Below are positions 23,591-31,154 of a stretch of 31,282 nt of DNA, one piece after another. Position numbers and translations under genes: made by a program. The notes beneath the pieces are model-generated. The model did no database searches. It saw only the letters and a program-made list of their open reading frames with translations, and was not told the origin of the DNA. Within the stretch, counting starts at the first letter, position 1; every line of letters starts with the position of its first letter. This DNA comes from JBGPHT01 sp041484525 (GTDB lineage Bacteria > Acidobacteriota > Terriglobia > Bryobacterales > Bryobacteraceae), in assembly GCA_041484525.1 (NCBI GenBank), contig JBGPHT010000088.1:1-31282 (forward strand). The letters are read 5' to 3'.

Positions 23591-23610
23591 TTGATTTGAA
23601 CCGAACCGAG

Positions 23611-25158
23611 ATGTACCGGCGCCTGCGCTCGCACGCCGGGGCATGGGACATGATCGTGGTCGGCGGCGGGGCCACCGGCGTCGGGGTCGCGATCGATGCG
23701 GCGGCGCGCGGTTATGCGGTGCTGCTGCTCGAGCAGCATGATTTCGGCAAGGGCACGTCGAGCCGGAGCACGAAGCTGGTGCATGGCGGCGTGCGGTACC
23801 TGGAGCAGGGCAACGTCTCGCTGGTAATGGAGGCGCTGCGGGAGCGCGGCCTGCTGCTCGAGAACGCGCCCCACCTGGTGCGGAATCTCGGGTTCGTGGT
23901 GCCGAACTACGACTGGTGGGAAGCTCCGTTCTACGGGATCGGGCTCAAACTCTACAATTTGCTGGCCGGGAAGTACGGGTTCGGGGCGTCCCGCATTCTT
24001 TCGAAAGAAGAGACACTCGAACGGCTGCCGACGATCAAGACGGAAGGGCTGCGCGGCGGCGTCATCTACTTCGACGGACAATTCGATGATGCGCGGCTGC
24101 TGATCAACCTGGCGGAAACGGCGTTCGAGCAAGGCGCGGTGCTGCTGAACTATGCTCCGGTGACCGCGCTGATGAAGGACGCGGAGGGCTTCGTGGACGG
24201 TGTGAAGTTCCGCGATGCGGAGACCGGGGAGGAGTTCGAAACGCGCGCCCGCGTGGTGATCAACGCCACCGGTCCCTTCACGGATTCGGTGCGGCGGATG
24301 GCCGACGATTCCGTGGAACCATTGATCGCGCCCAGCCAGGGAATACACCTGGTTTTCGACGGCTCGTTTCTGGCGGGCGAAAGCGCCATTATGGTCCCGC
24401 ACACCAGCGACGGGCGCGTGATGTTCGCGATCCCGTGGCACGGACACACGCTGGTGGGCACGACGGACACGCCGGTCGACGGGCCGGTGCTGGAGCCGGT
24501 GGCACTCGAGCAGGAAATCGAGTTCATTCTGCAGACGGCGGCGCTCTATCTGGCGAAGCGGCCGGTGCGGGACGATGTGCTGAGCGTGTTCGCGGGCATC
24601 CGGCCGCTGGTGCGGGCGGGGGCGGGCGGGACCACATCGGCGCTTTCGCGGGGTCACACGGTGCAGATCGAGGACTCGGGTCTGGTCACGATCTGTGGCG
24701 GCAAGTGGACGACGTATCGCCACATGGCGGAAGATTGCGTGAACCATGCGGCCACGCTGGGGCGGCTGCCGGAGAGGCCGTGCGCCACCGAGCGTCTGAA
24801 CATTCACGGGTTTCATCCGAGCGCGCAGAAGTTCGGGGCGCTCTCGGTATACGGGTCGGATGCAAGCGCGATCGAGGCGCTCGGAAGCGAGGATGCCGCG
24901 TTGGCGCAACGGCTCGACGATACGCTGCCGTACACAGGGGCGGAAGTAGTGTGGGCGGCGCGGCACGAGATGGCGCGGACGGTAGAGGACGTGCTGGCGC
25001 GGCGCACACGCGCGCTGTTCCTGAACGCGGCGGCGGCTATGCGGATGGCGCCGCGCGCAGCCGAACTGATGGCGGCGGAGCTGGGGCGGGACACAGAGTG
25101 GGAGGCGGCCGAAGTGGAGGCGTTTCGCGCCACGGCCCGCCAGTATCTGCCGGGGTAG
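23611..25158 (+). CDS. glpD: FAD-dependent glycerol-3-phosphate dehydrogenase
   Basis: 515 residues. The FAD-binding motif is MIVVGGGATGVGVAIDAA (Gly18, Gly20, Gly23), followed by LLLEQHDFGKGTSSRSTK and LVHGGVRYLE, the family signature. Further conserved parts are GGVIYFDGQFDDARLLINL, RARVVINATGPF, PSQGIHLVFD, IPWHGHTLVGTTDT, FAGIRPLVR and TICGGKWTTYRHMAED. The enzyme oxidises glycerol-3-phosphate to dihydroxyacetone phosphate at the inner membrane and passes electrons to quinone. A C-terminal helical domain (EVVWAARHEMARTVEDVLARRTRALFL) is complete. ATG 23611 begins at the conserved N-terminus; TTG 23596 would add five residues. It is followed after 12 bases by the RbsB-like gene. Confidence 0.95.
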   Translation: MYRRLRSHAGAWDMIVVGGGATGVGVAIDAAARGYAVLLLEQHDFGKGTSSRSTKLVHGGVRYLEQGNVSLVMEALRERGLLLENAPHLVRNLGFVVPNYDWWEAPFYGIGLKLYNLLAGKYGFGASRILSKEETLERLPTIKTEGLRGGVIYFDGQFDDARLLINLAETAFEQGAVLLNYAPVTALMKDAEGFVDGVKFRDAETGEEFETRARVVINATGPFTDSVRRMADDSVEPLIAPSQGIHLVFDGSFLAGESAIMVPHTSDGRVMFAIPWHGHTLVGTTDTPVDGPVLEPVALEQEIEFILQTAALYLAKRPVRDDVLSVFAGIRPLVRAGAGGTTSALSRGHTVQIEDSGLVTICGGKWTTYRHMAEDCVNHAATLGRLPERPCATERLNIHGFHPSAQKFGALSVYGSDASAIEALGSEDAALAQRLDDTLPYTGAEVVWAARHEMARTVEDVLARRTRALFLNAAAAMRMAPRAAELMAAELGRDTEWEAAEVEAFRATARQYLPG

Positions 25159-25161
25159 AAT
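25156..25161 (+). promoter_or_regulatory. -10 box TAGAAT overlapping the glpD stop
   Basis: TAGAAT starts with the glpD stop codon TAG and ends nine bases before ATG 25171 of the binding protein gene. It suggests the binding protein can be transcribed on its own from a leaderless or nearly leaderless start, besides read-through from glpD. Confidence 0.45.
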
Positions 25162-25170
25162 GGGGCCATC

Positions 25171-26100
25171 ATGAATCGAAGAATGCTGTGTGCGGCGGCT
25201 CTGTTGGCGCTGTGTGTGGCGGCGTCGTGCCATCGCGGGGAGAAGAGCGGGATCGAGATCGCGCTGGTGACGAAGGCGCTCGACAGCGAGTGGTGGCAGC
25301 GGGTGAAGGCGGGCGCGGAGGAAGCGGCGCGCGCGCATCCGGGCGTGAACCTGGTGGTGCTGGCTCCGGAGCGCGAGGTAAATATCGACCAGCAGGTTTC
25401 GATTCTGGAAGATCAGATTACGCGAGGCGTTTCGGCGATCGCCGTGGCCCCCGCGGGGATTTCGGAGATCCTGCCGGTGCTCGACCGGGCGAAGGCGGCG
25501 GGAATTCCCGTGGTGATCGTGGACACCGACGTGAACTGGCCGTCGAAGGCGAGCTTCGTGGGCGCGGACAACAAGCGCGCGGGACGTCTGGCCGGGGAGT
25601 TCATCGTGAAGACGGTCGGGGGGACGGGCAAGGTCGCGGTGATCCGCGGGATTCTGGGGATCGCGACGCATGAGGACCGCCTGGCGGGGTTCCGCGAGGC
25701 TCTGGCGCAGGCGCCGGGGATCGAGTGCGTGGCGGTGCAGCCGGCGAACAGCGAGCGCGCGCTGGGGATGTCGGTGATGGAGAATTACCTCTCGACGTAT
25801 CCGGATTTGAAGGCCGTATTCGCGACCAACGACCAGATGGCGCTAGGTGCGGCCGAGGCCGTGTCGGCGCGCAACCTGTCGGGGAAGGTGGCGATCGTGG
25901 GTGTCGACGCGACGGGCGAAGGTGTACGCGCGGTGCAGGCGGGGCGGCTGGCGGCGGATGTCGCGATGTTCCCGGATGCTCTGGGGCGGGATGCGGTGGA
26001 GGCGGCGATCAAGGCGGCGCGGCGGCAGCCCGTGGAGAAGCGGATCGACACGGGGGAGACGCTGGTGACGAAGGACAATGTCGCGCAGTTTGTGAAGTAG
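25171..26100 (+). CDS. RbsB-like sugar-binding lipoprotein of an ABC importer
   Basis: 309 residues. A signal sequence with a lipobox-like CVAASC (Cys about residue 20) predicts a lipoprotein. The mature part is a two-lobed periplasmic binding protein of the ribose/galactose group: IEIALVTKALDSEWWQRVKAGAEEAA, ILEDQITRGVSAIAVAPAG, IPVVIVDTDV, SFVGADNKRAGRLAGEFIV, DLKAVFATNDQMALGAAEAV and VAIVGVDATGEGVRAVQAG. It has no transporter genes beside it, whereas the RbsA/RbsC-type pair at 3519-5923 lacks a binding protein, so these may be partners. Position next to glpD hints at a polyol or glycerol-containing ligand, but this is inference. Confidence 0.9.
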   Translation: MNRRMLCAAALLALCVAASCHRGEKSGIEIALVTKALDSEWWQRVKAGAEEAARAHPGVNLVVLAPEREVNIDQQVSILEDQITRGVSAIAVAPAGISEILPVLDRAKAAGIPVVIVDTDVNWPSKASFVGADNKRAGRLAGEFIVKTVGGTGKVAVIRGILGIATHEDRLAGFREALAQAPGIECVAVQPANSERALGMSVMENYLSTYPDLKAVFATNDQMALGAAEAVSARNLSGKVAIVGVDATGEGVRAVQAGRLAADVAMFPDALGRDAVEAAIKAARRQPVEKRIDTGETLVTKDNVAQFVK

Positions 26101-26160
26101 CGTCCCCAAACTACCGAGACCGGTCATTCCTGCCGATGAGCAAGTAGGGATGGGTGTGCG

Positions 26161-27216
26161 GTGAAAAAGCAGAAACATGTAAGAATGTTTGATTGGGAGT
26201 GTGGTACGCTGCCATTCTCCCCCGAATTGGAAACTATGGTTATCAGCCCAGCCTTCAGCACCAATCGAGGGGCGGTTTACAATGCCGACTGTTTTGCCCT
26301 GTTCTCGGCGCTGAAAGATGGATGTATCGACGCGGTTTTCGCCGATCCGCCGTTCAATCTTGGAAAAGACTACGGCCGCGGAGCGGACAAAGATGTACTG
26401 GATCGTGATGCTTACCTCAGATGGTGTTACCGATGGATCGACGAAGCAGTGCGAGTAACCAAACCCGGGGGCGCCGTCTTTATCTACAACCTTCCTCAAT
26501 GGTCTTTCCATCTTGCCGCTTACCTCGAAACGAAGTGCATGACGTTCAGGCATTGGATTGCACTGTCAATGAAGGGGACATTTCCTCGCGGCAAGAAGCT
26601 CTATCCGGCTCACTACGCTCTTTTGTACTTCACAAAGGGAGATCCGAAGACTTTTAATCGCGACCAGGTTCGCCAAGCGATACCGCTGTGCCGACACTGC
26701 GGCCGTGACATCAAGGATTACGGCGGCCACCGTAAGTACCTCAATCCTCTTGGGTTAAATCTTACGGACTTCTGGGAGGATACGTCTCCGGCACGCCATC
26801 AGAAAGACAAGGCCCGATGGCACGTAAATGAATTGAAGCCCATGATTCCTGGCCGGTGCATAGAGTTATCGACCAACGAGACAGACGTTGTCCTAGATCC
26901 ATTCGGTGGCGGAGGTTCCACGTTTGAAGCTGCACAAACGCTGAACCGATATTGGATCGGCACGGAAATCGTCGACTGTGACCTTATCAGACGGCGTTTT
27001 GAACGCAACCTGTCCGATGTCAAACAAAGTGCTCCTTCAGCCTTGACGAAGCTGTTCCGGAGTTCAGATCCTAAACTGAGGATAGACCTAGCTGCATTCC
27101 AAAAATTGTTGACGACCTCTGGTACGACGGCGCCAAAGAGCGGGTTGAACGGCTCGGCCTCACTCCACTCGTTGAGGAGATCAGGGACATCATCACTGGA
27201 TTTACTCTCCAAGTAG
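26161..27216 (+). CDS. DNA N4/N6-methyltransferase, beta-type motif order
   Basis: 351 residues as read. The catalytic motif IV is DAVFADPPFNLGKDY (DPPF 62-65) and the AdoMet-binding motif I is VVLDPFGGGGSTFEAA (about 243-258); motif IV before motif I is the beta arrangement, methylating adenine N6 or cytosine N4. A CRHCGRD segment (Cys 177 and 180) lies in the target-recognition region. Start is GTG 26161; ATG 26236 is a good alternative just before NRGAVYNADCF. After codon 315 (27105) the frame becomes low-complexity Ser/Thr sequence while a neighbouring frame carries nuclease homology, so the last 36 residues are probably out of frame. Base composition is visibly lower in GC than neighbours (26 of 60 bases in 26161-26220). 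Confidence 0.88.
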   Translation: MKKQKHVRMFDWECGTLPFSPELETMVISPAFSTNRGAVYNADCFALFSALKDGCIDAVFADPPFNLGKDYGRGADKDVLDRDAYLRWCYRWIDEAVRVTKPGGAVFIYNLPQWSFHLAAYLETKCMTFRHWIALSMKGTFPRGKKLYPAHYALLYFTKGDPKTFNRDQVRQAIPLCRHCGRDIKDYGGHRKYLNPLGLNLTDFWEDTSPARHQKDKARWHVNELKPMIPGRCIELSTNETDVVLDPFGGGGSTFEAAQTLNRYWIGTEIVDCDLIRRRFERNLSDVKQSAPSALTKLFRSSDPKLRIDLAAFQKLLTTSGTTAPKSGLNGSASLHSLRRSGTSSLDLLSK

Positions 27217-27635
27217 AGGAAAGAAGGGACGCGAACGGTGGTGCAGCCGTTCGGAAATTGATGGACGCTCGTTTTGAGGAAAGGGGCGGCTGGATCTAGG
27301 CGGCCAGCGGGGACATTGACTGGGTAAAGTGTAAGGTCGTCAACGGCACGAAGGTGTGTATTGGAGTCGAGGTACAGGTGTCGGCGCGGAGCGACCTCCT
27401 GGTCGTGGATATGATTCATCTCACTGCGGCGTTTCGCGAAGGCAGGCTTGATGCCGGAGTAGTGATTGTCCCAAGCGACAAGCTCAGCCGATATCTAACG
27501 GATCGCGGTCCGTGCTTTTCGGACGCGAAGAAGCATGCCAGCGTTGCCCGGCTCGAAGACTCCCCCCTGATTCTGTTTGCCATCGAACATGATGGACCGG
27601 GAACTCGGCTGGAGAAGCAGAAGAAAAAGTCCTAA
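27105..27635 (+). pseudogene. BamHI/BglII-like restriction endonuclease, broken
   Basis: In the frame that follows a one-base shift in the A run 27101-27105, the sequence reads IVDDLWYDGAKERVERLGL, then TLQVEERRDANGGAAVRKL, FEERGGWI, a TAG at 27297-27299, SGDIDWVKCKVV, VCIGVEVQVSARSDLLVVD, GRLDAGVVIVPSDKLSRYL and EDSPLILFAIEHDGPGTRLEKQKKK to the stop at 27633-27635. DIDW with GVEVQ gives an Asp to Glu-x-Gln spacing of 17, as in BamHI, with the E-x-Q form of BglII. No ATG, GTG or TTG precedes the first homologous residues in this frame, so it was probably fused to the methyltransferase. Frameshift plus in-frame stop suggest the nuclease is inactive, unless one is a sequencing error. Confidence 0.7.
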
Positions 27636-29122
27636 GGTTCCAGCCAGTCGAAGGATCGGGCCACGGCTTTTTTCCAGAAGTGGTACATGGAGTCGCGGCG
27701 GTGCGGGTCCATAGCGGGCCTCCAGGTGCGGTCGATGGACCACCTCGAGCGGAGTTCGTCAAGGTCCTTGTAGAAGCCCACGGCGAGGCCGGCGGCGTAG
27801 GCGGCGCCCAGAGCCGTGGTCTCCTTGACGGCGGGACGGACGACGGTGCGGTCCAGGATGTCGGCCTGGAATTGCATGAGCAGCTCATTGTCGACCATGC
27901 CGCCATCTGTGCGGAGGACGGAAACGGGAACACCAGCGTCGGTCTCCATGGCTTCCACCACTTCGCGCGTCTGGAAGGCGGTGGCTTCCAGCACGGCGCG
28001 CGCCAGGTGTCCCTTGTTAGTGAAGCGGGTCAGGCCCGCGATCGTGCCACGCGCGTTGTGGTTCCAGTGGGGCGCGTAGAGGCCGGAGAACGCCGGCACG
28101 AAATAGACGCCGCCGTTGTCTTCGACGGTGCGGGCGAGGGCTTCGATCTCGGGGCTGTGGCGGATGAGGCCGAAGTTGTCGCGGATCCACTGCACCAGCG
28201 CGCCGGTGATCGCGACACTGCCTTCGAGAGCGTACTGCGCGGGGTGGCCGTTCAGGCGGAACGCGACAGTCGTCAGCAGGCCGCATCGGGATTGGACGAT
28301 CTCATCGCCGGTGTTCATCAGCAAAAAACATCCGGTGCCGTAAGTGTTCTTGGCCTCGCCGGCATTGAAACAGGTCTGGCCCACGAGAGCGGCCTGCTGA
28401 TCGCCGAGGATCCCGGCGATGGGCACGCCTTGGACGGCGGGGAGCACGGCGTTGCCGTACTGCTCGCTGCTCGAGCAGATGCGCGGAAGAATCGGGCGCG
28501 GGATGTCGAAGGCGGCGAGTAGGCCGGGGTCCCAATCGAGGGTCTCGAGATTCATGAGCTGGGTGCGGCTGGCATTGGTGCAATCCGTGACGTGAAGGCC
28601 GCCGGTGAGGTGCCAGACGAGGAAGGTGTCGACGGTGCCGAACAGAATATCGCCCGCCTCAGCCTGCCCGCGGACGCCGGGTACGTTGTCGAGGACCCAG
28701 CGAATCTTGAGACTGCTGAAGTAGGTCGAGAGGGGCAGACCGGTTTTGGCACGAAAGCGGTCGGCGCCCCCCGATCGGGCGAACTCGGTGACGGCCTCGC
28801 CCACGCGCATGTCCTGCCAGACGAGGGCATTGGTGACGGCGCGTCCGGTGCGGCGATTCCAAAGGATGGTGGTCTCGCGCTGATTGGTAATGCCGATGGC
28901 GGCGAGGTCCGCGGGCGCGAGGCGGCGGCGTTCCATGGCCTCGGCGATGACTTCCTGAGTGCGGACCCAGATTTCGGCGGGGTCGTGCTCGACCCATCCG
29001 GCCTGCGGGTAGATCTGCTGGTGCTCTTTTTGCGCGGCGGAAACGATGGCTCCGGCGCGATCGAAGATCATGAAGCGCGTGCTGGTGGTGCCCTGGTCGA
29101 GGGCTCCGATGTAGTCCGGCAT
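27632..29122 (-). CDS. glpK: Glycerol kinase
   Basis: 496 residues. It phosphorylates glycerol with ATP to glycerol-3-phosphate, which glpD then oxidises. The FGGY-kinase landmarks are IGALDQGTTSTRFMIFD, GWVEHDPAEIW, ITNQRETTILWNRRTG, LVWQDMR, GTVDTFLVWHLTGG, DCTNASRTQLMNL, GILGDQQAALVGQTC, AKNTYGTGCFLLMNTG, YALEGSVAITGALVQWIRDN, PAFSGLYAPHWNHNARGTI and the C-terminal RTDGGMVDNELLMQFQADIL. Length is normal for the family. ATG 29122 has a GAGGA sequence seven bases upstream. The gene follows the propeller gene by 42 bases on the same strand and meets the broken nuclease gene tail to tail with a few bases of overlap. Confidence 0.96.
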   Translation of the reverse strand: MPDYIGALDQGTTSTRFMIFDRAGAIVSAAQKEHQQIYPQAGWVEHDPAEIWVRTQEVIAEAMERRRLAPADLAAIGITNQRETTILWNRRTGRAVTNALVWQDMRVGEAVTEFARSGGADRFRAKTGLPLSTYFSSLKIRWVLDNVPGVRGQAEAGDILFGTVDTFLVWHLTGGLHVTDCTNASRTQLMNLETLDWDPGLLAAFDIPRPILPRICSSSEQYGNAVLPAVQGVPIAGILGDQQAALVGQTCFNAGEAKNTYGTGCFLLMNTGDEIVQSRCGLLTTVAFRLNGHPAQYALEGSVAITGALVQWIRDNFGLIRHSPEIEALARTVEDNGGVYFVPAFSGLYAPHWNHNARGTIAGLTRFTNKGHLARAVLEATAFQTREVVEAMETDAGVPVSVLRTDGGMVDNELLMQFQADILDRTVVRPAVKETTALGAAYAAGLAVGFYKDLDELRSRWSIDRTWRPAMDPHRRDSMYHFWKKAVARSFDWLEP

Positions 29123-29164
29123 GAGTGTATCCTCGCGGAACAGGCAAGGATAACACCTGGAGGG

Positions 29165-30466
29165 CTACATCAGGGCGTAGAGGTGGCCGTCGGTGCTGCC
29201 GACGTAGACGATGGCAGCCGTCGACCACGGGGGACGAGAGAATCGAACCGAGCGTGAACATGCGGTCGAGGCCAATGATCATGCCGTCCAGAGTGGAATC
29301 GGGGTATAGGGCGCGCGAGATCATCTGGCCTTTCTCGTCGATGTACTTCGGAGAGTTCTCCTTCGAGCCATCGGTCTGGAATTCGGCCTTCATGGTACCT
29401 GTCTTGATGTCGAGCGCGTGGAGCCAGCCGTCGGATGATCCGTAATAAGCAATTTCTTTGACGATGGCGGGCGAGGAGAACGAGACAGCCTTGTTGGCGA
29501 GGTCGAAGAGGACGCGGCCGGTGGCGGCGTCGAGTGCCTTGAAGCGGGTTCCATCCGACGTCGGGAAGTAGACGGCGCCGTTCACGACGGCGGGCGATGC
29601 GATGACCCAGCCTTTGTGGTTGTCGTGGTTCCACTTTTCGGCGCCGGTCCTGGCGTCGACGGCGTAGAAGTGGCCGTCGCGGCAACCGAAGAAAGCGATG
29701 TCGGCCGCGATTGCGGCGGAACTCGCGATGCCCACCTGGTTGTAAATCTGCGTGTCATCGCCGGTCTGGAACTTCCAGATAAGCACGCCAGTCCTGGCGT
29801 TCAACGCGTAGAGATTGCGGTCCCAGCTTCCGATGTAGAGGAGGCCATCGGCTACCGCAGGCGAGGCGTGGACCACGTTGCCGGTGGCGAATCTCCATTT
29901 GACGTCGCCGGTAGCGGCGTCCAGGGCGTAGACGTTGTGGTCGCCGCTGCCGAAGTAGACCATCCCGCCCGAGAGCACGGGAGAAGAGAGGAAGACGTCG
30001 AAGGGATCGGGCATGAGCTCGGTACGCGGCGTGGCGCCGTGGATTCCGGGAGCGGTGAAGCGGCGCTCGCCTTCGGTCTTGAATTTCCATTTGACCTTTC
30101 CGGTCTCCGCTTCGACGGCGTAGAAATTGCCGTCGAGGCTGGTGAAATAGACCAGGCCGTGGGCGGCGGCGGGCGAAGAGTTGATGGCGGCCTCACTTCT
30201 GAATTTCCAGCGGAGGGAGCCATCGGCGGCGGCCACGGCATAGAGATTGTGGTCGGTGCTGCCGAAGTAAACGGCGCCGCGACGGCGGGAGAGGATAGAA
30301 CCTTGCCGCTGGTCTTGAACTTCCATTTAACGGTGGAAAGCGCGGGCGCGGCGGCCGAGTCGTAAACTCCGGAGTGCGCGGGGTCGCCGCGGAACATGGC
30401 GGTATCGGCGGCGAACAGTCGCAGAGCGAGCAAGGTCAACGCAAGCGGTCGGAAGGCGGCTCCCAT
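29165..30466 (-). pseudogene. Secreted eight-bladed PQQ-type beta-propeller, two frameshifts
   Basis: Joined across three frames, the product starts MGAAFRPLALTLLALRLFA (signal peptide), then MFRGDPAHSGVYDS, and carries eight blade motifs: VYFGSTDHNLYAV, VYFTSLDGNFYAV, VYFGSGDHNVYAL, LYIGSWDRNLYAL, AFFGCRDGHFYAV, VYFPTSDGTRFKAL, AYYGSSDGWLHAL and VYVGSTDGHLYAL, ending TAG at 29165. Eight blades match an intact PQQ-type propeller as in BamB or quinoprotein dehydrogenases. Frame breaks lie near 30272-30279 (after KVLSSPAV) and near 29217 (after ILSSPVVDG); each equals loss of one base or one plus three. No catalytic residues for a dehydrogenase are evident, so a scaffold role is likely. The start may instead be ATG 30505. 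Same strand as glycerol kinase, 42 bases upstream. Confidence 0.8.
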
Positions 30467-30591
30467 AATGGCCCGCCCGAGTGCATGTTTCCGGCGGCCG
30501 AACATTGATTCTGCTGGCAGGAGTATGATTCCGGATGTCCACCCGTGGGACGTTGTGTCGCACAGTGGGATTCGGACCGACATAGTTCATG

Positions 30592-30622
30592 CTGACAACT
30601 ATATGGGAAGGTGTGGCAGAAT
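30592..30622 (+). promoter_or_regulatory. Possible promoter for secreted protein gene
   Basis: CTGACA (30592-30597) and CAGAAT (30617-30622) are 19 bases apart. CAGAAT ends seven bases before ATG 30630, repeating the leaderless arrangement seen elsewhere. The -35 spacing is longer than ideal, so confidence is low. Confidence 0.35.
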
Positions 30623-30629
30623 CGAGTAT

Positions 30630-31154
30630 ATGAAACGGATCGCGGCTCTGGCCTTGCTGGTGGCAGGCACCGGCGGCGCGGCATCGCTGACCAGGTTGGT
30701 GACGCGGACGAACGCGGTCCAATCCGAAAGCATCGCGCTCAAGAATCTGAACCCGGCGAGCCAGTACAGTCTGCTGTATTCGATCGGCCCGTTGGAAGGG
30801 CTGGGGCCGGACGCGCGCGTGGAAGTGGAAGTGCGGCAGGGGACCAGCGTGCTCGCATCGAAGACGCTGCATGCGGGCGATGCCGACTACTACACGCAAT
30901 TTCGCGTACGCCAGGTGGGCGAGGCGACGGTGGTGGTGCGGCCGGTGAAGGCGGCGGGGAAGTACGTGCTGCAGGTAAATCGGTGGCCGGCATCGGGGTT
31001 GGTGAAGAGCGCGCCCAGCCATCGCTGGCAGGACGCGATTTCGATTCCGCTGGGGCGTACGGTGTTCGGTTCGGGAGACGACGAAGAGTACATCCCCCTG
31101 CCAGGGACGCCGCGGAAAGTAGTGGCCGATCGGGCAGCGGGGAATGATTGGTAC
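30630..31154 (+). pseudogene. Secreted protein gene cut off by transposase fragment
   Basis: The first 175 codons read as an exported protein: signal peptide MKRIAALALLVAGTGGAAS, then SLLYSIGPLEGLGPDARVEVEVRQG, ATVVVRPVKAAGKYVLQVNRW, HRWQDAISIPLGRTVFGSGD and DEEYIPLPGTPRKVV up to AAGNDWY. The fold looks beta-rich, like pre-peptidase-type domains found in large secreted acidobacterial proteins. I do not recognise a function. From 31155 onward the frame stays open to the window edge only because it reads the antisense strand of a transposase gene, giving an unlikely sequence (DQLLLLGVYGNHGLLATQ), so the native C-terminus has been lost. Confidence 0.6.

Noticed and set aside
23596..23610. TTG start for glpD five bases after GATAAT
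   Set aside because: The ATG at 23611 fits the family N-terminus and a TTG so close to the box would leave no room for transcription to begin before it; not fully excluded.
24435..25673. A 412-codon plus-strand open frame overlapping glpD and the binding protein
   Set aside because: Both real genes are intact in another frame and the product is Gly/Arg-rich filler.
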